This document shows positions 23,773 to 36,400 of a DNA stretch of 64,000 nt, piece after piece. The translations under genes and the position numbers were made by a program. Each line of letters opens with the position of its first letter. Position 1 is the first letter of the stretch. The stretch comes from Lactuca virosa (lineage: Eukaryota; Streptophyta; Magnoliopsida; Asterales; Asteraceae): NCBI GenBank assembly GCA_928212115.1, contig CAKMRJ010004445.1, forward strand, positions 76,623,976 through 76,687,975, read 5' to 3'. The notes below the pieces were generated by a model, which was not told where the DNA came from, did not search any database, and worked only from the letters and a program-made list of their open reading frames with translations.

Positions 23773-24413
23773 TCTACCCCATGCCCACCAACACACATCC
23801 ACAACCTTACACCTAACATCTACCCCAACCCCCATGTCTACCCTACCGGTCCCCATTACACCCAACACATCACACCTCACACCTGCACACACCTATCTTA
23901 CACTTACCCATCTCATTCCTACCCCAACCCCACCCATAAACCTAACATCATCCCCATCTCACCCGTCCATGCCCATCTTACCCATCCACCCTACCCCTAA
24001 TGACTTTTTAATATTCTAAAATGGAAAATGAAAACTCAATCGGTTTTCAACCGAACATATTTTCTAAGTTTTCTACTAAAGATTAAAATTTCATTCCCTT
24101 TTCTAAAAACAAGTTCAAGTTGAAGATTCAATTGCTAATATGTTATGGGAAAAGAATACACAACGTTGTAAGTGATGTTTGTAATCTTGGTACCATTAAA
24201 TAGTAAGAATTATCTTAGTAAAATGTTTGTTTTATTTTTACTTTGATGTTCAATCATATATATAATTTTATGATTAGTTTTTACCAAACGTGCTTTTTAA
24301 ATTGTCTACTAAAGATTGAAAATGGAAATTCCTTTCATTTTTTCCAAAATAGCTTCAAGTTAGAGATTCAATTACTAATATATTAAAGGGGAGAAATATA
24401 CACTATAACATCC
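23773..24413. repeat. C-rich minisatellite and decayed repeats
   Basis: The C-rich array resumes to about 24000. Two degenerate copies of the 21840-21945 fragment with its AT-rich flank follow. No gene is seen. Confidence 0.6.
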
Positions 24414-24621
24414 ATTTTCCAGGTAATGCTTTTTCCAAAGTTAATCATTTTAATTATTAATTGTGAAGGTTTTGGGTGGGCCACGACATGGTGGCTAAGG
24501 CCCCACGATGTGGCAATTGTCTGATTAATAACTCAGAGCTGTGAAGTACGACAGCATGGTAGTCTGTTTTCCATGGCGTGGCGGCAATTTTGGTGTAAAC
24601 CCTAGATATTTGGGTTTGTAC

Positions 24622-24631
24622 CCTATTTAAG
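24622..24631 (+). promoter_or_regulatory. TE7 LTR TATA box
   Basis: CTATTTAAGG follows the palindrome-rich stretch and precedes a leader. The same context (ACCCTATTTAA) occurs in TE13. Confidence 0.55.
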
Positions 24632-24808
24632 GGCACTAACTCCTAGGGCTTCCTCATTTGGCAGCCTCCATCCTCTTAAATCAATCCCACCCCAAACCCT
24701 AGCCTATTTGTGTGTATTTCGAGTGTGTGAAGCCATTTTTGTGAAGCTTGAAGCAAGGAGAAGCTCATCTTGTGGTTTGTTAGCTTGGTTCCAACTTAGA
24801 TCAAATAT

Positions 24809-25617
24809 TGATGGGTTTTGAGCACTACATCAATCCTATGGTGTACATGCAAACCCTAAAGCTTTGGATCTAGTTTGTCTAATGAACATGCAATAATTAT
24901 CCAAAGCTCATATACCCTAGATCTAGCATATCATAATCGATATTATCATAATAAAAAGGGATTAGATCTTTACCTTGATTGTTATGTAGCAATAACAATC
25001 ACAATCCTTCTTGATCTTGACTTTTGAAAGCTTAGTGCCTCAGATGTTGCACCTCTAATGGAATCACAAACACCATGAGCAACAAGATGAACAAGGAGAG
25101 ATAGGAGAAGGCCCAAAAACGTCCAAGAACCCTTAAAGATCACTTTGTTACTTTTTGGGAGCCTTAGGGGTCTTTATATACTTGTGTGGGCTGCTAGGGT
25201 TTCAGGTGGAACCCTAATTCTCTGCTTAGGCCTTAAGCAATCCATGGAGTTCCCTTAGAAAGCCCTTGGACGAAATCCATATGGGCTTCCAATAGATTTC
25301 TTCCAACCCCCTTTCCATTAGGAATCCATAGCCCAATTGCAACTATCATATAATTGCAATATCAGTTCCCTTTATTTAATTAATCTCTTTTAGTCACAAA
25401 ATTAATTCTTAATTAACTCTTGACTAATATTAATTAAGCAATATGATTTCTCTTTTAATATATTATTCTTATAATATATTAATAAATTGTAATTAATCCT
25501 CTTTCTCCTTAATTCATCCTACCAGTTGCTATGGTGAAGGCAACCCAAAAGGACCATGCTCATAATCGGGCCAAGTACATACCAAAATAGTTATGGGCTT
25601 AGACACCTAATCCAATA
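24809..25617 (-). repeat. TE8 3' LTR
   Basis: This is near-identical to 31725-32498. The end next to the polypurine tract reads CCAATA where the partner reads CCAACA. It carries small indels relative to the other LTR, including extra bases around 25250-25290. Confidence 0.9.
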
Positions 25618-25630
25618 GTCTCCCACTTGG
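25618..25630 (-). promoter_or_regulatory. TE8 polypurine tract
   Basis: The minus strand reads CCAAGTGGGAGAC next to the 3' LTR, a purine-rich primer site with one pyrimidine in its core. Confidence 0.7.
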
Positions 25631-28600
25631 ATAAGTCTAATAACTATTCTGCGTACGACTTCAGAACCTGATCAGCAATCGTAGCTTTCAAAAGCCGCTG
25701 TTAACTTTGATCTTATCGGTAATGCGTCCTTTAGATAAAGGATCATATATTCCTCCATTCTAGATATCGTATGAACTGAGACATGGATTTTAATCATACT
25801 CTCTGTTCATGTGTTGTTTCATGATTTTCGATTTATGACGCCTGACAACAGACTACAATTGAACACATCAACTTAGTCTCGGCTTGGCCAATCGCTTAGG
25901 GTGTCATCACTAAATCATTGAGGTGCCCACAGATATCGCGTTTATCCCACTTTGGGTAAAAGGAACGGATAAACTTCGACTCAAATGCTCGCTTGTACCT
26001 ACTTATCAAATCACACACAACAATATGTTCTATAACACCAAGTTACTGGTGCGTTTACATATTATCAATGTGCAACCGACTTGTAAATTACAACTCACAC
26101 GTCTCGGTTTCAAGAATATAAGATATTATCGTCTCACCAATCACTCGTTATAAAATCCATGAAGTGATCCAAGTGAGCGTGGGTTTAATCCAATACTCAA
26201 ATCTTAATTCATAAGTACTCATGAACGTTGCAACAGACTTTTGCTATGTCTAATACACTTTAGAGAATCTACAAGCCAATTCATGACAGTCATCTTTCAT
26301 ACCTACTTCCAAAGTATGAGCGACTATGGATGGTTTGAATAATCTTATTATTCGGGAAGTCAAAACATGCAAAGTGAAAAACAATAATAATTGAATCCAA
26401 TATGGCCCCAAACTTTTGAGTATAAATAGAACCCGTTTTATTTAGTCACCATATTGATTACACATTATTCATTGTATAATGTTTCGGATTATCAACTTAT
26501 TACTTGAATTATAACAGCAGTTGTCCCATGCCCCAAGCATTCAGACTCTGTTTACCTATGTTCCATACTTTGTGAAATCAACTGAAAACATTTCCAATGA
26601 TGCTCATTTCACAACTCCTAATCCTTATCGTTAGTGTAAGAACACAAAATTCTCGCCACTACTAGAATATGTTAGATTCTAACATTTTATGCAATGATCC
26701 TTTTGTAATCTTATTGCAAAAAAAGTCACCAAGACTTCGCCAATGAAATTACAATGTAATCTATGATGTCTCACATTCAAAGTACATTCCTTTGAACATC
26801 CTTCTTGCATAAAAGTTTATAATCTAGGCATAGATTCTTAACGTCCAAATCCCAATATGGAAACATTTCCATATGTGCCATATGACAACTCATTCTTAAT
26901 AGAGTCTTATCTATTCATAATGACGTCATTATGTTCCATTCAATACTTTACTTCCAACTGCGCACAAGCGACCAATCCTTAGTGAACCTCAGATTGTCCT
27001 TGACAGTTGTTTAATCAATTTAGTCAAATCTGGTTCTGATCCTTTCCCCCCTTAATGCCCTAAGAATTTGGAAAATCAGAACGGTCGGATATTATAGCAT
27101 ATGCAATCGATCCTATACCCAAAGCGTATGGGACGCAATTCAAAATGTCTGACATAAAGACATGATACTTTACCAGTCTCCTGCTATAATATTTCTATTT
27201 GCCATATTCTCATAATTTTGATTATGAAGAGGGATGCCGTAATCATAACCAAATTTTGAGAATGCAATTATCCTTTCCATATATAGAATTTCCTTACGTT
27301 GAACCATTTCAACATAACATTCATATACATTTGACTAAATTTGACTAAAATTTCTCAATCCAAGCTTTTAGATTTTGAAACGAAGTGTAATATTCTCTAC
27401 CTTAATTATAGAAAAACCATTTTTTTAACCCCTGCAACTTTGCAAAGTGAAACCTTTTGTTTTCTATAATTAATATTGCTAACTTGCAATACTTAAAATA
27501 ATAATCATGCTCCCACTAACATGATGATTATATCCATACCAGCATAACATTTATGCTCCCACTAGCTTTGGCACGTATTTAGAAAACAGATTGACTTCTA
27601 GAAATCAATACTTATTGACTTCCAAAGTTCATACTTCTAATACGATATGCTTCGATAAGCCTTTATCTAAGCTTCTCAAACTCGTACACCTTTCCCTTAG
27701 ATAGCTCACATGTATGTCTAAACTAATTCAGAACTTATAGCAATAAGTCCTAAAGGTTTAGACTAATTGCCAAATCTCACAATTCGAACCATGAAAAGGG
27801 ATGCCGTAATCATGATCGAATTTGAGAATGCAATTTACACAATTGCTATCTCCTTAAAATCTCTCTTAGTGAAAGCGTTTCCTCACAATCATTTTCATGA
27901 AGCGGAGAGAAACCTTATGACACTTAGATTTTATGGTGTATGTGTTCCCATCAATGCGAATTTGTCATAACCATAATCATAAGATAATGTTTGTGATAAA
28001 TCCAAACTCTTATGGACAGAACTTGTTCATTCTTAATTTCTTACCATCAAGGGTCCCACCATTGCTTCCAAGCAGCTCACCCCTACCTTTCAATGTACTT
28101 TCCATTGATCAGGATGCCTTGCCTCTATGCAATCAATTGAGAACTCATAGAACTCATATGCATAAGTAACTTTACTAGAATGGCATAGAAACAAAATTGT
28201 GTCAGTACGATAGGTTACAAACCTCAAGTCGTGTGCTAGTGACTAATAGGTTTACTCTTGATTAGTTCTTGAATCTTTTCAAGATCATTTAGACTCCCAC
28301 TGACCTCTTGACATATAAGTTTCTCTTGTCAAGAAACATTTCTTGACAAACAAATATCCAGGAGTTAGTGAGGATTCTTATCAAGACAAACATTGAACAC
28401 ATTGGTCTTAGTTGGTCTTTGTCTTATCCAAGACATCACAACTTACCAATTTCAAACGTGCAAGAGAAAAACATTTTCCTACTCCACATTTAATGAGTGT
28501 GTTCAACCTTTTTCTTAAGATGATGTCACTCAAGTCACAATCTTGGAGTACGACTCTAAGACCTGATTTTGGAACGAAGTATGATTCGCCTTTTGATTTA

Positions 28601-29480
28601 ACCATTTCAACAATTTCTGATTCCTCTTCTTAGCCATACTAGTTCACTAAGGTGTCCTTAGAGGATCAATTGTGATATGGTTTCATAATCAATAAGACGG
28701 TCATAAAACATGATACTAAAGTACTCTCCCATCTTTTCAGATTGGAGAAACTTTTATCTTTCTGCCTAATTGATTCTTCTTATCCGTTCTGCCATTCATT
28801 GAAACTTTTCAATGATTCAGAATTACACTTAATCTTGTAATCATAACCACATTTACTAGACTTTTAGTAAATCATGACGAATAATCTTATTGTTATTTGT
28901 GGTGGACTTGACTAGTGCACAATATTGGGTACCAGATCTCCTAGTCTTTCACTTGACTCACATACTTATGTGAACAATGAATTAATCTTAATTTTCTAAG
29001 TACCAAGATTTCCATACATCACATGACTCAAAATCATATGATTCCAAGCTTCTGTCCCATTGAAACTTGGGTGATGGGAATCTTTCCTTACTTAGAAAAT
29101 TACGACACTACCATAAATAACACAACTAAGAATCACATCCACTTAATATTGCTTATAATAGAAACACACAAACATCAATTTTCAATAATAACATTGCAAG
29201 GATAAATAAATAAGATAAAATTCAAAATTTTCATTTATTTATAAAACGCGGAAAAACTTGTCCTTACAACGCAATTCAAATGAAAACTATGCTTATTACA
29301 CATTCCTAAGCAATCTATCATAACTCTAAGCAGCAGCTCAAAAATCCAATCATCGAATCATGCGATCGAAATCCATTTCTTCGCGATCAGACTCAACTCA
29401 CTCTTCCTTTAAGCTTCCTTTCTTTTCTTCGATCCTACAAAACATCAAAATGTAATCTTATCACATCATGTATTAAGAAT
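25631..29480 (-). other. TE8 non-coding interior
   Basis: Between gag and the polypurine tract there is no recognisable pol. Small ORFs on both strands (for example 28408-28633) lack domains. A block starting GGGATGCCGTAATCAT and containing TTGAGAATGCAATT occurs twice (27231-27272 and 27798-27840), and shorter variants occur at 30299 and 30483 upstream of gag. Confidence 0.7.
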
Positions 29481-30194
29481 CTACAAATAGGAACTTAATA
29501 GAGTTAGATAGTGGATTTTACCTGAAGTAGAGTCATACATATTGACTCTCCCATCTCTTAGATCTCTCAAGTAGTCAGGGTAGCTTCGTGACCAATGCCC
29601 CTTCTCTTGGCAGTAGAAACACATAGATTCTTTGGGAATGGCACAAGGGACTATCTCAGACTTAGCCTTTCTCTTGCGTAGAGAAAACTTTTCTGGACTT
29701 CCAATGTTGCCATTGTCCATAGAAGGTTGAGACATTGATTTACCAGACAAATTTGCTTGACCAGTCCGCCAGATCATTTCTGATTCAGCAGCAACAAGAA
29801 AATAAGTCAAATCAATGAGGGTCACGTCTCGGTCCATCATATAGTACTCTCTAATGAACTCACTATATGAGTCGTGAAGTGATTGAAGAACCAAGTCAAC
29901 AGCCAGCTTCCTAGAGACTTCGACACCCAACATTCCTAATCTGTCAATATGCAACTTCATATGCAAGACATGAGCACATACAGACTTTCCATCTTCGTGT
30001 TTGCTTGACAATAGGGCTTGAGTGACCTTGAACTTTTCAAGTCTTCGAACACGTGGATCAGGGAGAATTATTGGAGGAGGTGGAGGAAGTGAAGCATGAT
30101 TTCCATTTCTACAATCCAATCGTGGAACACCATCTTCAAGTGGAAAACCTTTTCCAATGGATTCAGGAAGACCATAGTTGTTAGATTTTGACAT
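29481..30194 (-). CDS. gag: Copia-type gag of TE8
   Basis: This 237-residue frame is open from ATG (30194-30192) to its stop. It has a proline-rich segment near residues 35-45, then a gag domain of the UBN2 type with LGVEVSRKLAVDLVLQSL and YSEFIREYYM, and a CCHC knuckle near residue 190. The knuckle reads CFYCQEKGHWSRSYPDY, so its last cysteine is tyrosine and zinc binding would be impaired. It would form the particle for a non-autonomous element. The ATG directly follows TTTTGTAG, a strong splice-acceptor match. It is the least damaged gene in the window. Confidence 0.8.
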   Translation of the reverse strand: MSKSNNYGLPESIGKGFPLEDGVPRLDCRNGNHASLPPPPPIILPDPRVRRLEKFKVTQALLSSKHEDGKSVCAHVLHMKLHIDRLGMLGVEVSRKLAVDLVLQSLHDSYSEFIREYYMMDRDVTLIDLTYFLVAAESEMIWRTGQANLSGKSMSQPSMDNGNIGSPEKFSLRKRKAKSEIVPCAIPKESMCFYCQEKGHWSRSYPDYLRDLRDGRVNMYDSTSGKIHYLTLLSSYL

Positions 30195-31710
30195 CTACAA
30201 AACGGGAGAAATTCAAGTTAGTTGATAAAATCCTCAATATAGCACCCAAACTAAATATTGAGGCTAGGATCCAACACAATATTCTACAATTTGGAAGAGG
30301 GATGTCGTAATTCAAATTGCAGAACATTTGAAGGTAGGTAAATGACGATTTACTAATTTCCACCATGAAAAATGAAAATTGAAGGTTTAAGTTTTAAATG
30401 AATTGAAACTCCTAGATCTTTTGAGATTCATTGAACTTTTCAATGGCATGTTTAATCTCGATTATGCCCTTCATTTAAAACTGGGATGCCGAGGATCACA
30501 AATAAGGTGTGAATAACCATGCGAATGTATGTGGTGCACTCAATGTCATTATCACCTAATCAATGTGCTGATTAGCCACACACGCTCCATTAATCTATGA
30601 CAAACATCGAGTCACCCTTCGCTACCAATGCCAATCCCAACTTAGTGTGCCGGTTAACGACACACGCTCCACTAATTGTCTCGGCAAGGGTACAAAGTGT
30701 AATTCCATGGAATAGCATCATTTTCACAGTTTGCCTAAAGTAACTAAGATTTGGGAATTTATAAAGAGTGTTTAGTTACTTCATACTTATAATGGAAGGT
30801 TGTGTCCTATCCTACCCGTTCGGCTAACGACCCTCCACTAGTCAAGAGTGCGGTGGGTAAGAGTGGATACCCATTCAATCGCCATTTTATAGGCAATTTC
30901 CTTAAACACCCCTTAGAGACCAGCTTCGTGAATGAGGCCTACTAACGGTAAGACTGACTCTTTACTCATACATATATAATATGTTAAACTTTTAAATGTT
31001 ATATAGTATAAGGTGTATTTTATAATTTTAAAATACTATGTGGTCTAATTCAATAAATTATACTTTTAATTTAATTAAATATAAACCAAATCATTATGGA
31101 TTTATTAACTATCTTTTAATTATACACTTTATTAACTTAATAAAACCATAAGGGCGTAATTTGAACTTTTCAAAAACTAGGGTTTTAGAATTTAATATTT
31201 CAAAATTAAACTTTTTAATCAAATATTCAAATTCCAAAACTTGAGGGCAAGTTTTGAAACATTTCAAAACATAGTAGATCAAATTACAAATAATTTAATT
31301 AATTAAATAATTGGTGATTATCTAAATTTGACCTAATTCAATTTTATGGCAAGATAATTCACTCAATTAATTTAAATAAATCAAGTTTATCATATAAGGC
31401 AATGATTATCTAATTAATTGACAATTATCTCCTATTTTGGCAAGGATAATCACATAATATCAATAAAATTCGGATTCATTCAATAAAAAAACGTTTATGG
31501 TAATTATCCAACATCAAAAACAACCAAAATCCCGTTTTTCCCTCTGTCTGACACTCTGACTCGCCGAGTCACTCAAAGGACTCGCCGAGTACAACCGACT
31601 CGCCGAGTACCTCTGGGGACTCGCCGAGTCTGTCAGTTAGAGAGCAAAAAAATCAATTTTCAAGCAAGCAATGAACAATTAAGCATCAAATACATCAAAC
31701 AAACAGCCTA
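30195..31710 (-). other. TE8 leader between primer site and gag
   Basis: This non-coding stretch is bounded on the minus strand by a donor-like AAG/GTAAAG in the LTR (about 31891-31884) and an acceptor-like TTTTGTAG at the gag ATG. It could be an intron. Four direct copies of ACTCGCCGAGT occur at about 31561-31632. Confidence 0.6.
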
Positions 31711-31723
31711 GGCTCTGATACCA
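31711..31723 (-). promoter_or_regulatory. TE8 primer-binding site
   Basis: The minus strand reads TGGTATCAGAGCC, one base from the LTR. Confidence 0.92.
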
Positions 31724-31724
31724 C

Positions 31725-32498
31725 TGATGGGTTTTGAGCACTACATCAATCCTATGGTGTACATGCAAACCCTAAAGCTTTGGATCTAGTTTGTCTAATG
31801 AACATGCAATAATTATCCAAAGCTCATAAACCCTAGATCTAGCATATACTAATTGATATTATCATAATAAAAAGGGTTTAGATCTTTACCTTGATTGTTA
31901 TGTAGCAATAACAACCACAATCCTTCTTGATCTTGACTTCTGAAAGCTTAGTGCCTCAAATGTTGCACCTCTAATGGAATCACAAACACCATGAGCAACA
32001 AGATGAACAAGGAGAGATAGGAGAAGGCACAAAAATGCCCAAGAACCCTTAGAGATCAATTTGCCACTTTTTGGGAGCCTTAGGGGTCTTTATATACTTG
32101 TGTGGGCTGCTAGGGTTTCAGGTGAAACCTTAATTCTCTGCTTAGGCCTTAAGCAATCCATGGGCTTCCCATAGATTTCGTTCAATCCCCTTTCCATTAG
32201 GAATCCATAGCCCAATTGCAACTATCATATAATTGCAATATCAGTACCCTTTATTTAATTAATCTCTTTTAGTTACAAAATTAATTCTTAATTAATTCTT
32301 GACTAATATTAATTAAACAATATGATTTCTCTTTTAATATATTATTCTTATAATATATTAATAAATCATAATTAATCTTCTTTCTACTTAATTCATCCTA
32401 TCAGTTGCTATGGTGAAGAAAAAACCCAAAAGGACCATGCTCATAATCGGGCCAAGTACATACCAAAATAGTTATGGGCTTAGACACCTAATCCAACA
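31725..32498 (-). repeat. TE8 5' LTR
   Basis: A 774-bp LTR starting (minus strand) TGTTGGATTAGG and ending at the base before the primer site. It is almost identical to 24809-25617, which points to a fairly recent insertion. Confidence 0.92.
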
Positions 32499-32504
32499 AA
32501 TATC

Positions 32505-33306
32505 TTATGGGTTTTGAGCATTACAACATTCCTATGTGCACATGCAACCCTAATTGGTTTGGATCTAGGTTTTTCTCAATTTATACATGCAAATTAATTT
32601 CCAAATCAAGAACCCTAATTCTAAGATATAAAATCGAAATCTAATCATATTAGGGTTTAAATGAGTACCTTTCTTGGTAGCTAGTAGTAACAAGCAATCC
32701 TCACTTCAATTCCTTGACCTTTAAAAGCCTAGTGCCCCAAGCGTTGCACCTCTAATGGAGTCACAAACACCACAAGCAAAGAATGAGGGAGAAGGAGTAT
32801 GAAATCAGCTAGGGTTTCTTCTTAGGAATCAAGTGGCCGATTTCATAAGGCTAGGGGTTCCTTTTATAGTTGAGGTTGCTAGGGTTTTCAACTGGAAACC
32901 CTAATTCGCTTGCTTAGGCCCTAAGCAATCCACATACCCCCATATGATAGGCCTTGGACGAAAACACTATGGGCTTCGATAAATTTTCGTCCTCTCCTTA
33001 TCAATAGAGTCCATTAGCCCAAACTACAACTATCACTGATTTACATAATCAGTCCCCGTTCATTTAATCAGTTTCTTTTGATCACTAAATTAATTCCAAA
33101 TTAAATTCTGATCAATACTAATTAAATAATATGATTTCTCAATTAATATATTATTCCAATAATATATTAATAAACCACTAATTAACCTCTTACTCCAAAA
33201 CTCATCCTGTCCAATTGCTATGGTGAAGGCAACCAAAAAGGACCATGCTACTATCAAATCAAGTACATACCAATTATAGTTATAGGCTTAGGTACCTAAT
33301 CCAACA
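32505..33306 (-). mobile_element. TE9, solo LTR related to TE8
   Basis: It has the same layout as TE8 LTRs, for example ATGGGTTTTGAGCA at one end and CCTAATCCAACA at the other, but is clearly diverged. Perfect ATATC duplications flank it (32500-32504 and 33307-33311). Its left duplication overlaps the right duplication of TE8 by four bases. Confidence 0.9.
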
Positions 33307-34052
33307 ATATCTTCATCTCATTTCAGACCTTGTGGAGCTATAAGTCTCCATCTTGCTCTTTGGTTCTCTAGATCTTGTTCTAGGTCTTTTATGAGGTTTT
33401 TAGTCCCAATATTCTTGTCCTTGGAGTTTAAGTGTACTCCAAAGCCTTTGGGTGTATATTTTGGCTTCTAGACCATGGTGTTGGTTGGAAAGTGGTCTTG
33501 CACGAATCAGTTTGGCGTGTATGCCTTTGGTGCAATCATTAAGAACATTGGAGTAAAGATCTTAACTTATTGGGACATTTTAATGGATAAAGTTGGATGC
33601 TTTATCCATTAAGACCTTGTAGAGATTCAAATTTGAGATTTGGAGCTCTTAGGATTGGGAGTAAGAGCTTAATCCATTAAGTTGTCCCTGTACAGTTTCC
33701 ACGATGTGGTGACTTGCTTGCCACGATGTGGAGACTGGTTCGGTCGCGACTATGTTGTCTGGATTCTGCCACGACGTGGTAAGCAGTTTTTCATCGAGAT
33801 CAAGTTGAATGACCACGACCTGGCTATTGGTTGGCCACGACGTGGAAGGCAATTGGAGTTGACCTTGACCGTTGACTTTTTGACCTGGATTGACGTTTAG
33901 TCAAATGGCTAGTTTTAGTAGGTAGACTAAGAGTTTACCTTGTATGATTCATTAAGAGGTGTTAAGCATCCACAATTTGACCGTGTAAGCCTGTTACCTC
34001 TTAACTGTATTAATGATGTGAGTCTTCTCATTATACTATGTAGAATGCTAGC

Positions 34053-35203
34053 TGTCACAATTTAAAAATTTTGGAACCAACAAGGTCTAAATGCTAACCA
34101 AGCAGAAGTGAATTCACAACATAACTTGATGTAATGGAACTTTGGAAACCAAGAGAACATACTTATACAAGTTCATATGTATATACACTTTTGAAAGCCA
34201 AGTTGGAATGAACCTTTGAAAGACAAATGAAGTCAACAAAACATTAAGGAGTCAAAAGGAGTCAACAAAAGTCAAATGAATTACATGGTATTAGTGAATT
34301 CGACTTTAGACATTATATCCTTGAGTTTGTGGTCACATAGGACCGAAAAATCCTTCATGGGCTCTCATAGAACCGTAAACACATGGCCTAAAGCCCAAAC
34401 CAATTGGGCCGAAAACTCATCCTTTTGGTCCATTAGGACCGAGATCTCTCTTTTGTGAGTGATTTGGGTCAATTTCGGTCATAGTGGCAGTAAACACTTT
34501 CATGGTTGGCAATAAACTCCTTCTTTTGGCCGCAAACACTTGCAAATTGATAGTAAACCCCTTAAATATCTTCACATCTTATCCTTATTCAGTTTCCTAA
34601 TGTGATATGATACAGTTACCAATGTAAACTTCACAACACCTCCTCATTTTACTTCCTATTTAAGATACTTAAATGAGATCACTCTTCATTTACAATTCTA
34701 GTGAATGAAATCATCCATACCTTCTCTCAATATATCACACATCTTTTCTCTCAAGTCCTTCACAAACATCTTCACAGGAAGATTATTAATCCGTATTACT
34801 CCTAAGCATTTTGGTACGTCTCTTATAAATTTATGGTGTTTTCACAACCATCTTATGATTATTGTCATCTTAATCACACATTATTATGTTTTTAAAACCA
34901 TTAGGATTACGACATCCTTCCCGTATACTAGCTCGAAGTCACCATTTTAGCTCGTTAGCTAAACTGCGACCACACCTAAGGTGAGTTCATACCCCCACAT
35001 TTTTCACATATTTTTCTATGTTTTGGGGAGGGGAGGGGGGGGGGGGAATACAAGTAACACACAACAATATCCTTGTTATATTGCCAACATTTAAATACGT
35101 TACTTTACTATTTTTACGAAAAGTGCTAAATACACGAAATGATTTTACTAGCAATCACATATGATTTCACGAACAACATTTTGATAAACGTTGCATTATT
35201 CAT

Positions 35204-35279
<76 letters not shown>

Positions 35280-36400
35280 CTGTATATATTTCAAGTACAA
35301 AACATTCATTTCATCAAAACTTTACAAATATAGTTTACGAAACTTTGCCCCTTTGTAACTCGTTGAGCAAAGGGTAATATTATATAAGGTGCATATAATT
35401 GTTTTACAACACTTTCGACGTTATCCTGGAAATATGGGATAATGTCATTTACAAACGTTTTTATCCCAAAAACACATACACTCGTTGATTGGAAATTATG
35501 AGACGTTGTCTTCAATCGTACCTAACTGAGGTATATTCGCAAGTCCTGTATTTATAACCGGAACCTCCGATACGAGGGCGTGATACTTGTGTAGAGATCT
35601 ATACGGGACTGATGATCCCACACCCTGGTTGTTAGCTACAGCCAGACCGGAAGGTTATGGGTGACAAATGTCATAAATATCTCGGCGCTTGAAGAACAAC
35701 GAGGCAGGCACCATATCTTAAAAGCATGGTTATAGAAACTCACATATTGAGACGACGTTACGTATATTTTACACGGAAATACGATTCTTCAAACAGTTTT
35801 ATATACGAATAAAACTACCTATTACTACTTTAATGTATGGAAAACACTGGTACATTTCGGTTTTAGAACTTTATAGCTTACATCTCATTCATTAGAAAAT
35901 ATCGGATTTTCTGGAATAAACATTAACATATTACAAGTAAACGGATTACATTTCATTATTAGAAAATATTGGATTTTCTGGAACAAACACCCTTATTTTA
36001 CAAGAGAACGGCTTACATTTCATTATTAGAAAATATCGGATTTTCTGGAAACAAACATGATACATTTTCACGGAAAGGCTTATTATTTTCATATAAACTC
36101 TTATGAACTCACCAAATTAAATGTTGACACTTTTTCAAACAACTTGTTTTCTGCGGAAATCTGTAAAACAGGTAAACTCCGGCTTTTGAGGATGGGGCGC
36201 TAAGGCGTCAAACAAGTCTTTTGTCATCATATTGTAATTGCCTTTTGAAACATGTAGCACTTACAATGATATAACTTTTTCAATTATATATATGTGATGG
36301 TCATGTTTGCTTTATTTACTATTATTCAACTGTTATGATACAACACATGAAAGTCATCCACCCCCGGACGTTTCCGCCATTCTGGTTTGGGGGTGTGACA
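34053..36400 (+). mobile_element. TE10, solo LTR of a Tekay-like element
   Basis: It starts TGTCACAATTT, ends GGGTGTGACA and is flanked by perfect CTAGC duplications (34048-34052 and 36401-36405). Its tail matches the TE4 LTR tail, including the block with CCACCCCCGGACGTTTCCGCC. It has a TATA box at 34656-34664, a donor-like AAG/GTGAGTTCAT at 34978-34990, a TA microsatellite at about 35207-35279 and ACCGTAAAC/GGCCGAAAAC motifs upstream of TATA (34340-34560). There is no coding region. Confidence 0.92.
35207..35279. repeat. TA microsatellite in TE10
   Basis: About 36 TA units with one CA interruption. Confidence 0.9.

Larger units (their letters stand above)
24809..32498 (-). mobile_element. 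TE8, gag-only Copia-like LTR element
   Basis: It is flanked by perfect AATAT duplications (24804-24808 and 32499-32503). The two LTRs are 24809-25617 (3') and 31725-32498 (5'). A primer-binding site (31711-31723) and a polypurine tract (25618-25630) define the minus orientation. Only a gag is present. There is no protease, integrase or reverse transcriptase in the 6-kb interior, so it would depend on another element's enzymes, as known for gag-carrying non-autonomous (TR-GAG) elements. Confidence 0.9.

Noticed and set aside
23053..23777. Target-site duplication for TE6 (CCTAG and TCTAC)
   Set aside because: Only three of five bases agree, so it is not used as evidence.
28408..28633. Overlapping opposite ORFs in TE8
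   Set aside because: Low-information frames in the non-coding interior; no similarity to pol domains seen.
33649..33900. Sense and antisense ORFs of about 70 residues
   Set aside because: Both arise from the CCACGNCGTGG palindromes of TE7, which read open on both strands.
34053..36400. Possibility that TE10 is a low-copy promoter of a nearby host gene
   Set aside because: Perfect target duplications and LTR ends show a solo LTR, and no host gene follows.
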